Origin: JBIQLO01 sp044464175
Lineage (GTDB): Bacteria; Planctomycetota; Phycisphaerae; Tepidisphaerales; Tepidisphaeraceae
Assembly (NCBI GenBank): GCA_044464175.1
Contig: JBIQLO010000080.1
Location: 1 to 16,553, forward strand
Reading direction: 5' to 3'
Length of the DNA: 16,553 nt
The notes under the pieces were generated by a model. The model worked only from the letters and a program-made list of their open reading frames with translations, had not been told where the DNA came from and did no database searches. This document shows, piece by piece, positions 6,640-13,103 of the stretch (position 1 is the stretch's first letter; the number at the start of each line of letters is the position of its first letter). The translations under genes and the position numbers were made by a program.

Positions 6640-7328
6640 CAGGTTCCCTTCCGATTCCCATACAGCGCAATGTGCAGCCGCGGACAGAAGCGATATCCTT
6701 TTTTCTTGCAGATCTCGCCGATCCATCCCGCCCGGGCGTTGAGCGTCTCCAGGTCTGTTCCCTCGGGCATCAGCAGAACATCCGTTGGCTGCCAATTTTT
6801 CAGCTGCCCCAGCAGCGCCTCGATTTCCGCCAGATCCTCCGAGGCGGCGACGACGAATTTCAACTGAAACGCCGGGGCTGTGTCGATGAACCGCTGAATC
6901 ACGGGCACATTCAGCCGCTGCCGCTCATGAGCGACGGCAAAACGCCCTCCCTCCCGCTGGTGGGGGGTGGAGTTGGAGAGCTTGGGTGACAGGCTGGCCA
7001 GATGCAACATCACAGGGCGGTAGATCGTCGCCGCCGTTTCCACCGTCACGTGCATATTTCTCTGCGCCAGGGCGGCCGACAGCTCCACTATTTCCGGAAA
7101 CAGCATCGGCTCGCCGCCGGTGAGCACCACATGCCGTGCCTCGTAGGACAAGATTCGCTCAAGCAGCGGTTCAACCGTTGTCTCTTCTCCCTCGGGGCTC
7201 CAGCTGGCGTACGGGGTGTCGCACCAGGTGCACCGCAGGTTGCACCCGCTGAGACGCACGAAGATCGAGGGGACGCCCATGAGCTTCCCTTCGCCCTGGA
7301 TTGAATAAAACAACTCCGATAACTTCAT
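6639..7328 (-). CDS. queE: 7-carboxy-7-deazaguanine synthase (radical SAM)
   Basis: QueE rearranges 6-carboxy-tetrahydropterin to 7-carboxy-7-deazaguanine, the ring-contraction step towards preQ0, queuosine and related deazaguanine modifications. The 229-residue protein starts with the family-typical MKLSELFYSIQGEG. The radical-SAM cluster motif is C29-x3-C33-x2-C36 in SGCNLRCTWCDTPY, with TGGEP at 70-74 for SAM binding and the ending GYRFCPRLHIALYGNRKG, which is diagnostic for QueE. GGCGGA lies 6 bases upstream of the ATG. No other que genes are in this window. It is divergent from the GH15 gene and convergent with GT2. Confidence 0.93.
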   Translation of the reverse strand: MKLSELFYSIQGEGKLMGVPSIFVRLSGCNLRCTWCDTPYASWSPEGEETTVEPLLERILSYEARHVVLTGGEPMLFPEIVELSAALAQRNMHVTVETAATIYRPVMLHLASLSPKLSNSTPHQREGGRFAVAHERQRLNVPVIQRFIDTAPAFQLKFVVAASEDLAEIEALLGQLKNWQPTDVLLMPEGTDLETLNARAGWIGEICKKKGYRFCPRLHIALYGNRKGT

Positions 7329-7372
7329 GGCATTCCGCCAGGATTGTTAACCCGCCCCCTCCGCCCAGCCGA

Positions 7373-7385
7373 TACAATCATTATA
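7373..7385. promoter_or_regulatory. Overlapping divergent -10 boxes between queE and the GH15 gene
   Basis: The AT-rich island 7371-7385 is surrounded by GC-rich sequence. On the plus strand TACAAT (7373-7378) would start the GH15 transcript near 7385. On the minus strand TATAAT (7385 to 7380) would start queE near 7373 with a leader of about 45 bases. The two boxes partly overlap, so RNA polymerase could serve only one gene at a time. Neither has a clear -35 box. Confidence 0.45.
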
Positions 7386-7437
7386 GGGCATCCCTCGCGC
7401 CCGTTTGGACCGTCAGACCCGCAACAGAAAGCAGTGC

Positions 7438-9903
7438 ATGCCACGCGATATCCCAGTCGGCAACGGGCAGTTGCTCGTGACGTTCGACCACCAATATCAG
7501 CTCCGAGACCTCTATTTTCCCCACGTCGGCCAGGAAAATCACGCCGGCGCCGGTCCCTGCCGCTTTGGCGTCTATACGACCCTGCCCGGCCGCTCGGACG
7601 AAAAACTTGCCTGGACCACCGAGGACGGCTGGGAGATCCGTCAGCGTTATCTCCGCGATACCCTCACCACCAGCGTCAGCCTCGATCATAAGGATCTGAA
7701 ACTTTCCCTCTACTGCAATGATACGGTCGATTTTCACCGTCCGATCCTGATCCGTCGGATCAAGATTAACAATCACGCCGCCGAGGACCGCCTGGTTCGC
7801 ATCCTGCACCACCAGGATTTCAATATGTTCGGCACAAAAATGGGCGACACCGCCTACTATGATCCCGAGCTCCAGGCGATTGTCCACTATCGCGGCAAAC
7901 GCTACCTGATGGCCGGGTTTTATGATGATTGCAAGCCTTGCCTGGCCGAATATGCCACGGGCGCCAGCGGCTTTCACGGCGCGGAAGGGACGTGGCGCGA
8001 CGCCGAGGACGGCCACCTCCAGGGCAACGCCATCGCGCAGGGGGCAGTTGATTCCACCATTGCCTGCCACGTTTCGGTTCCAGGCGGCGGGCAGAAGGTT
8101 GTCTATATGGTCGTGATCGCCGCCCAGTCGCGCGAGCAACTCCTGGAATTGCATAAATGGCTGGCCAACACCACCCCCCAGGGCGTGATTGACCGCACCA
8201 GCAGCTATTGGCGGCTGTGGATCGGGGCCACCAGCATCAACTTCGGAAATCTGCCCTCGAATGTGGTCGAGCTGTTCAAACGCAGTCTCCTGGTCGTGCG
8301 CACGCAGATTGACAACGGCGGGGCGATTGTCGCCGCCAATGACAGCGACATCATGCAGTTTGCCCGAGACACCTACAGCTATGTCTGGCCGCGGGATGGG
8401 GCGCTGGTGGCCGACGCCCTGGATATGGCCGGTTTTCCCGACCTGGCTCGTTGGTTTTACAGCTTTTGCTCGCGCACCATCGCGCCCGAAGGGTATTTCC
8501 ATCACAAGTACAATCCTGACGGTTCGCCCGCCTCGTCCTGGCATCCGTGGGTCCTGAAGGGCAGCCGCGTGCTACCCATCCAGGAGGATGAAACCGCGCT
8601 GGTGGTCTGGGCCATGTGGAGGCACTACTACCAGTACCGCGATATTGAATTCATCCGCCCGCTCTGGGTTGATGTCGTCCAGAAGGCCGCCGATTTCATG
8701 GTGGATTATCGCGATCCACGAACGGGCCTGCCCCTGCCCAGCTACGATTTGTGGGAGGAGCGGTGGGGGGTTCATGCCTTTACCGTTGCTTCGGTTTATG
8801 GCGGGTTGAAGGCAGCCCACAATTTCGCCGTCTGCTTCGGCGACCGTGTCCGTGCTGAGAAGTATCAGCACGCGGCCGAGGAGCTCAAAGCGGGGGCCGC
8901 CAGGCACCTATACAATGAACATCTGGGACGCTTCGTGCGCCGGCTGATTCCCAAAGACCGTCCCGAGCCGATGGCCAATCCTGCAGGCGGGGTTTCTGAG
9001 CCTGCTGCGGTGTCGGCCAAACCATCCACAGGCCATGAACCGGAGACCTCGGATTTATTCGACATTGATGAAATCCTGGATGCCGCCCTCTGGGCGATCC
9101 AGAAATTCCATCTGTTTGAGGCGGACGATCCGCGCGTTGAGGCGACGATGAATGCGGTTGAGCAGAAGCTCTGGATCAAGACCGCCGTGGGCGGCGTCGC
9201 CCGGTACGAAAACGACTACTACCACCGCGTCAGCGATGACATCGCCTCCGTTCCGGGGAATCCCTGGTTCATCTGCACCCTCTGGCTGGCCGATTACTTC
9301 ATTGCCCGCGCCAATACCCCCGCGGAACTGAAGCGCGCCCTGCCGGTTCTCGAATGGGTCGCCCACCACGCCCTGCCCAGCGGCGTTCTGGCCGAGCAGG
9401 TTCATCCCCACACCAATGAACCGATTTCCGTCAGCCCATTGACCTGGTCCCATGCGACGGTCGTCAGCACCGTCATGAAGTATCTTCAGAAACTGGAGCA
9501 GTTGCAGCGCTGCCGCGAGTGCCGCCAGCCGATCTTTCGGCTTCACCGCGCTGGCGCCGTGGAACTTAATGCCGACGCCCATTTTGACCGGCTGGAGGCG
9601 GCTTTTCAGGGAAGTGAGCAGCGAGACGTCGTCGCCGCCACCGCCGGTTTCAGCGCTTGTGATGCCGCCGGCGATCCGATCACTGCCACGCTCGCCATCG
9701 ATACCCGTGATTGCATCGGATGCGAAGTCTGCGTCGCCCACTGTGCTCAGGGCGTATTGCGCATGGTGGACGGCAAGGCCATGATCGACCTGCGCCACCT
9801 TAATGACTGCGACCTGGACGGGCAATGTGTTGAGGTCTGCCCCGTCAATGTCGTTTCCCTTCGTGTCCACTTTGCCGATCCCGTCATGGAGCCGGCCGCC
9901 TAG
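7438..9903 (+). CDS. GH15 glucoamylase-like hydrolase fused to a ferredoxin-type Fe-S domain
   Basis: An 821-residue cytoplasmic protein (no signal peptide). Residues about 1-260 form the N-terminal beta-sandwich (MPRDIPVGNGQLLVTFDHQY) and about 275-680 the (alpha/alpha)6 barrel of GH15, which releases glucose from alpha-glucans or related glucosides by inversion. Both catalytic glutamates are seen: general acid E440 in SYDLWEERWG and base E653 in GVLAEQVHPHT; RDTYSYVWPRDGAL lines the substrate site. A Pro/Ala-rich insert lies at about 508-541. After a CRECR pair (C692, C695) comes a linker and then C759-x2-C762-x2-C765-x3-C769 plus C791-x5-C797-x3-C801-P, a bacterial ferredoxin-like layout with one Cys fewer than usual in the second half. 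Frame is continuous. The TTG at 7405 is in frame, but the ATG at 7438 matches the family start. Substrate is not determinable. Confidence 0.9.
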   Translation: MPRDIPVGNGQLLVTFDHQYQLRDLYFPHVGQENHAGAGPCRFGVYTTLPGRSDEKLAWTTEDGWEIRQRYLRDTLTTSVSLDHKDLKLSLYCNDTVDFHRPILIRRIKINNHAAEDRLVRILHHQDFNMFGTKMGDTAYYDPELQAIVHYRGKRYLMAGFYDDCKPCLAEYATGASGFHGAEGTWRDAEDGHLQGNAIAQGAVDSTIACHVSVPGGGQKVVYMVVIAAQSREQLLELHKWLANTTPQGVIDRTSSYWRLWIGATSINFGNLPSNVVELFKRSLLVVRTQIDNGGAIVAANDSDIMQFARDTYSYVWPRDGALVADALDMAGFPDLARWFYSFCSRTIAPEGYFHHKYNPDGSPASSWHPWVLKGSRVLPIQEDETALVVWAMWRHYYQYRDIEFIRPLWVDVVQKAADFMVDYRDPRTGLPLPSYDLWEERWGVHAFTVASVYGGLKAAHNFAVCFGDRVRAEKYQHAAEELKAGAARHLYNEHLGRFVRRLIPKDRPEPMANPAGGVSEPAAVSAKPSTGHEPETSDLFDIDEILDAALWAIQKFHLFEADDPRVEATMNAVEQKLWIKTAVGGVARYENDYYHRVSDDIASVPGNPWFICTLWLADYFIARANTPAELKRALPVLEWVAHHALPSGVLAEQVHPHTNEPISVSPLTWSHATVVSTVMKYLQKLEQLQRCRECRQPIFRLHRAGAVELNADAHFDRLEAAFQGSEQRDVVAATAGFSACDAAGDPITATLAIDTRDCIGCEVCVAHCAQGVLRMVDGKAMIDLRHLNDCDLDGQCVEVCPVNVVSLRVHFADPVMEPAA

Positions 9904-9933
9904 AGAAGGTCTCGGTGGATCGGACTGATTCAG

Positions 9934-11094
9934 CTATCGCCGCCTGTACGTCTGTCCCCCCATGCTCCTGAGCACCCCTTTGAGGCTCAGGAATGTCAAC
10001 TCCTGAAGGACCACGCCCGCTTCCAACCCCGTCCGGTCAATCAGGGCATCGCTCGAGAGCGCTTCCCCATCGAACTGGTTCAAGATCAGGCGCTGGCGAT
10101 CGGTCAATGCTATGGCGCTCTCCGGGCGTGAGGAAGGTGCGGTCGGCGATTGGGAATCCACCGTATCACTTGCGCCCAGAATCTCGGCCACTGCATCCTC
10201 CGCCGCGCCCGCAGGCAGGGGGCCCAAGCTTTCGAGAATTTCCTCCAGGTTTGTCACCAGCGCCGCCCCTTCGCGGATCAACTGATGCGGCCCGGCCGAG
10301 AGCGGATTGTCCACCCGTCCCGGCAGCGCCATCACCGGGCGGTTGTGATCCTCCGCCGCCTGCCGGGCCGTGATCAGCGCACCGGAGCGTGTGTCCGCCT
10401 CGACCACCAGCACGCCGCGGGACAATCCTGAAATAATCCGGTTACGCCGTGGAAAATTCTCCCGATTCGGCGGTGTTCCCAGCGGCATCTCGCTCACCAC
10501 CGCTCCGCGCTCGGCGATCTGGCGGAACAAGGCTTCATTCTCCGGCGGATAGGGCACGTCCAGCCCCGACCCGAGCACGGCGATGGTCCGCCCCAGCGGG
10601 TGCGACAACGCCCCCCGGTGGGCCGCCGAATCGACCCCCCGCGCGCCGCCTGAAATCACCGTCACTCCCGCCCCTGCCAGCAATGCGGCAAAGCGTCCGG
10701 CCTGTTCCCGCCCGTAGTGGGAGGCGCGCCGGCTTCCCACCAGCGCCACCGCGTGCAGGTCCCGCGGTTGCAGCGTCCCCTGCATATATAATACCGGCGG
10801 AGGATCGGGAATCTGCCTGAGCAGCAGTGGATAATCCGGATTTTCCAGACAGATCATCGTAGCCCCCAAGGCAGCTACTTTGGCTAATTCCCCGGTCACT
10901 TGCTCCCCGGCCAACCGCAGCGCCCTGGCGATTTTAGGGGCATTTCCCGCACCGATTCCCTCCACCCGCTGCAACAGTGGCACGGATGCCCGACATGCCT
11001 CTTCCGCGCTTCCCGCCACGGCCACCAGCCGTCCGATCAGGCGCGGCCCCAGTCCGGTCGTCAGCGTCAGTTGCAGATAGTCCCGCAATCCCAT
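9934..11094 (-). CDS. dprA: DNA processing protein DprA
   Basis: DprA binds incoming single-stranded DNA during natural transformation and loads RecA on it. The 386-residue protein has an N-terminal helical HhH/SAM-like region (about 1-70; GIGAGNAPKIARAL), the Rossmann-fold core (about 75-285) with GSRRASHYG (120-128), SGGARGVDSAAHRGAL (148-163), PRRNRIISGLS (216-225) and SGALITARQAAE (237-248), a variable linker (about 292-325), and a C-terminal winged helix (about 328-386; LTDRQRLILNQF). GGAGGT lies 6 bases before the ATG. The membrane fusion protein gene is 43 bases upstream on the same strand, so both may share a transcript. No other competence gene is in the window. Confidence 0.95.
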   Translation of the reverse strand: MGLRDYLQLTLTTGLGPRLIGRLVAVAGSAEEACRASVPLLQRVEGIGAGNAPKIARALRLAGEQVTGELAKVAALGATMICLENPDYPLLLRQIPDPPPVLYMQGTLQPRDLHAVALVGSRRASHYGREQAGRFAALLAGAGVTVISGGARGVDSAAHRGALSHPLGRTIAVLGSGLDVPYPPENEALFRQIAERGAVVSEMPLGTPPNRENFPRRNRIISGLSRGVLVVEADTRSGALITARQAAEDHNRPVMALPGRVDNPLSAGPHQLIREGAALVTNLEEILESLGPLPAGAAEDAVAEILGASDTVDSQSPTAPSSRPESAIALTDRQRLILNQFDGEALSSDALIDRTGLEAGVVLQELTFLSLKGVLRSMGGQTYRRR

Positions 11095-11137
11095 GCCCCA
11101 ACCTCCGCCCGAGGGACCTCAAATTGCCAATCCCCTC

Positions 11138-12340
11138 TCACCGAACTTTCACTGTCGGCTCGACCGACATCCCCGGCGACAGCCGCAACCCTTGAGGAAT
11201 ATCATCAAACGTTATTTTCACCGGCACGCGCTGCACCACCTTCACATAATTGCCCGTTGCATTCTGCGGCGGCAGGAGGCTGAACACTGCGCCGCTGCCC
11301 CGCTGGATGGACTGGACTTTTCCATGCAGCTCCACATCAGGAAACGCATCCACGCTGATCTGAACTGGCTGACCCGGCTTCATATTCGGCAGTTGGGTTT
11401 CCTTGAAATTGGCCGTCACCCATACCTCATGTGGCACGATCGCCATTAACTGCTGGCCGACTTGGACGTAATTGCCCACGACCACCGATTTTCGCGTCAC
11501 CGATCCGGAGGTCGAGGCTCGAATCTCGGTGTATTTGAGCATCAGATTTGCCCGTGCCACCTTCGCCTGCGCGCTGGCGATGGCCGCCTGTGCCGTGGTG
11601 ACGGCCGTCGCCGCCGCCTTCGCCGTCGCCTCTGCCGCCGCCGCCTGCTTCTGGGCTGCCTCGGTCTGTGCGGCGCTGCTGCTGGCGGCGGCGATGGCGT
11701 TGTCCAACTGCTGCTGCGACACCGCCGCCCGGCTCAGTTGCTGGTATCGCTTGAGTTCTTGCCTGGCATTCTGCGAATTAGCCTGCGCCACCTGCACCTG
11801 TGCCTTTGCCTGGGCGGCATTTGCCTCCGCCACGCTCTGCTGCGCCTTGGCCTGCGCCAATTTCCCCTCGGCCTCGGCCAGCGCCGCTTGTGCCTGCTCC
11901 AGCGCTACCTGATATTCGGCTGGATCGATCTTGACAAGCAACTGTCCCTTCTCCACCGTCTGGTTGTCGGCCACCAGCACATCCTGCACACGCCCTGCCA
12001 CCTGGGGCGCCACCAACGCCACACTGGCGTCGATAAATGCGTCATCGGTGGACTCATATTGGCGCGCATGCATCCACCAGAGCACGATAATGATTGCCGC
12101 GGCCGCGACTATCAGTAGGCCGACGATCCACCACAACGGCTTACGGTACCAAGGCCTGTCCATCTCTTTCGGCGGCGCTTCTGAAATCGAGGGGGAAGGC
12201 GCTGCCACCTCCGCCCCCGTCTCCTCGGGATTTGCCAGCGGGCGCTCTTCCCGCCGCTCGAATCCTGCCGCCTCCCCCTGTTCCAAATCCGCTATTTGGC
12301 CCACGTGCGCCACCTTTCCATTAGATTGATGATCTGGCAT
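11138..12340 (-). CDS. HlyD/EmrA-family membrane fusion protein
   Basis: A 400-residue periplasmic adaptor of an efflux system. It has a cytoplasmic N-terminal tail rich in Pro/Glu (1-66), one membrane helix (about 69-90), the EmrA-type lipoyl half-motif YESTDDAFIDASVALVAPQVAGRVQDVLVADNQ, an Ala/Gln-rich coiled-coil hairpin (about 144-265), then the second lipoyl half (RASTSGSVTRKSVVVGNYVQVGQ) and beta-barrel (VTANFKETQLPNMKPGQPVQI). This layout is that of EmrA, which joins an EmrB-like MFS pump to an outer-membrane channel. No pump or channel gene is beside it: dprA is downstream and an unrelated lipoprotein gene upstream. GGGAAGG lies about 6 bases before the ATG; the start codon is also part of a TATAATG sequence. 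Confidence 0.9.
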   Translation of the reverse strand: MPDHQSNGKVAHVGQIADLEQGEAAGFERREERPLANPEETGAEVAAPSPSISEAPPKEMDRPWYRKPLWWIVGLLIVAAAAIIIVLWWMHARQYESTDDAFIDASVALVAPQVAGRVQDVLVADNQTVEKGQLLVKIDPAEYQVALEQAQAALAEAEGKLAQAKAQQSVAEANAAQAKAQVQVAQANSQNARQELKRYQQLSRAAVSQQQLDNAIAAASSSAAQTEAAQKQAAAAEATAKAAATAVTTAQAAIASAQAKVARANLMLKYTEIRASTSGSVTRKSVVVGNYVQVGQQLMAIVPHEVWVTANFKETQLPNMKPGQPVQISVDAFPDVELHGKVQSIQRGSGAVFSLLPPQNATGNYVKVVQRVPVKITFDDIPQGLRLSPGMSVEPTVKVR

Positions 12341-12383
12341 TATAGGCCTTCCCGCCCTTCGGGTCTCCCCGCGAATTCACCCA

Positions 12384-12411
12384 AACGCCCGAATTGCCTG
12401 TACTGGGCGTT
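12384..12411. promoter_or_regulatory. Perfect 7-bp inverted repeat upstream of the membrane fusion protein gene
   Basis: AACGCCC (12384-12390) and GGGCGTT (12405-12411) are separated by 14 bases, 44-71 bases upstream of the HlyD-type start. The dyad could be an operator for a repressor of the efflux gene, or a hairpin in its leader or at the end of the lipoprotein transcript. The rest of the 170-base gap 12341-12510 shows only a short CCCG/CGGG stem near 12355. Confidence 0.35.
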
Positions 12412-12510
12412 GCCTTCGCTGGTTCTTGCCGAAAACCGCGCAGCACGGCTTGCGGTCCCAGCCGGTGAGATGGAGCCAGAGGACGGGTATAGGTAATCGA
12501 CTGGCAGGGA

Positions 12511-12984
12511 TCAGTCGGCCAACTGCAGGGGGACGGTATATTGCTTATCACCGCGGATGAGGATGACGCTGTCGATCATCTCCTTGTTGCTTTCCTGGAA
12601 GTAGTGGCCGTGGCCGTCGAAGAGGAGGGAAAAGGGAAGGCGCTTAAGAACCTTGGGTTCCATTTTGGGAAGGAAGACCACGTACTTGCGGTTGATCCAG
12701 AGTTCGAGATTGTTCCAGGTTTCATCGGAGAGATTGACGATCTCCAGGCGATTGAGGGCATAGCCTACCTGGGCGTTGGCCACGGCCTCGCCGCCGGAGG
12801 GAAGATTGGACTTGAAGGGGTGGCGTTTGACGGAGTCGGCGGCGAATTCGGCCGAACTTTTGCGGAGGGCGGGATCGGGGTTGGGCATGAGCGAAATCTG
12901 AGTGTCCCAGCAGCCGCCCAGCAGCAGCCCCGAAGCCAGAAGGGTCGAAATGCCCAATGCGATGCGCCAGTCCTTTCCAGTCAC
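12511..12984 (-). CDS. Small predicted lipoprotein of unknown function (157 aa)
   Basis: Start is the GTG at 12984, chosen because a perfect AAGGAGGT (12991-12998) lies 6 bases upstream; the frame is open much further, but that extension crosses the intergenic repeats. The product begins MTGKDWRIALGISTLLASGLLLGGC: a signal peptide with lipobox L22-G23-G24-C25, so the mature protein is a lipid-anchored envelope protein. The rest reads as mostly beta strands, with RLEIVNLSDETWNNLELWINRKYVVFLP and ending QYTVPLQLAD. I do not recognise the family; it resembles planctomycete lipoproteins I recall only vaguely. It is divergent from the 914-residue secreted protein gene, with a shared control region, which suggests a common role. 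Confidence 0.8.
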   Translation of the reverse strand: MTGKDWRIALGISTLLASGLLLGGCWDTQISLMPNPDPALRKSSAEFAADSVKRHPFKSNLPSGGEAVANAQVGYALNRLEIVNLSDETWNNLELWINRKYVVFLPKMEPKVLKRLPFSLLFDGHGHYFQESNKEMIDSVILIRGDKQYTVPLQLAD

Positions 12985-12990
12985 GATGCT

Positions 12991-12998
12991 ACCTCCTT
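12991..12998 (-). promoter_or_regulatory. Perfect Shine-Dalgarno sequence deciding the lipoprotein GTG start
   Basis: AAGGAGGT on the minus strand, 6 bases before GTG at 12984. It excludes the upstream in-frame ATG at 13032, whose added residues (MARSSDNKTVKQGG) would precede the signal peptide. Confidence 0.8.
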
Positions 12999-13012
12999 GT
13001 TTGACAGTCTTG

Positions 13013-13096
13013 TTATCGGACGAACGGGCCATTGGATTGGAGAAATGGGGACAGGTCAAGGGGCGGGGGCCCAACGGCCGATAAGTATTATCGGAC
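13013..13096. promoter_or_regulatory. Divergent control region with three TTATCGG motifs
   Basis: TTATCGGAC occurs at 13013-13021 and again at 13088-13096, 75 bp apart. An inverted copy CCGATAA at 13078-13084 pairs with the second across GTA to make a perfect palindrome (13078-13094). On the plus strand TATTAT (13086-13091) is a -10-like box inside the palindrome, predicting a start near 13098, 6 bases before the ATG at 13104. On the minus strand GATAAC (13018 to 13013) could be the -10 of the lipoprotein gene with a leader of about 22 bases. So the motifs may be operators, or just paired -10 boxes. Confidence 0.5.
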
Positions 13097-13103
13097 CAAA
13101 GCC

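Noticed and set aside
6890..6985. Unusual stretch NSTPHQREGGRFAVAHERQ in queE as a possible frameshift
   Set aside because: The frame is continuous, flanking motifs (SPKLSNSTP and the C-terminal signature) are intact, and this loop is variable in the family.
7381..8544. 387-codon minus-strand open frame (and 9055-9870)
   Set aside because: Antisense to the GH15 enzyme, whose catalytic motifs are complete in the plus frame.
13032..13103. N-terminal extension of the secreted protein from ATG 13032
   Set aside because: Would place 24 polar residues (MDWRNGDRSRGGG...) ahead of the signal peptide and include the TTATCGG palindrome.
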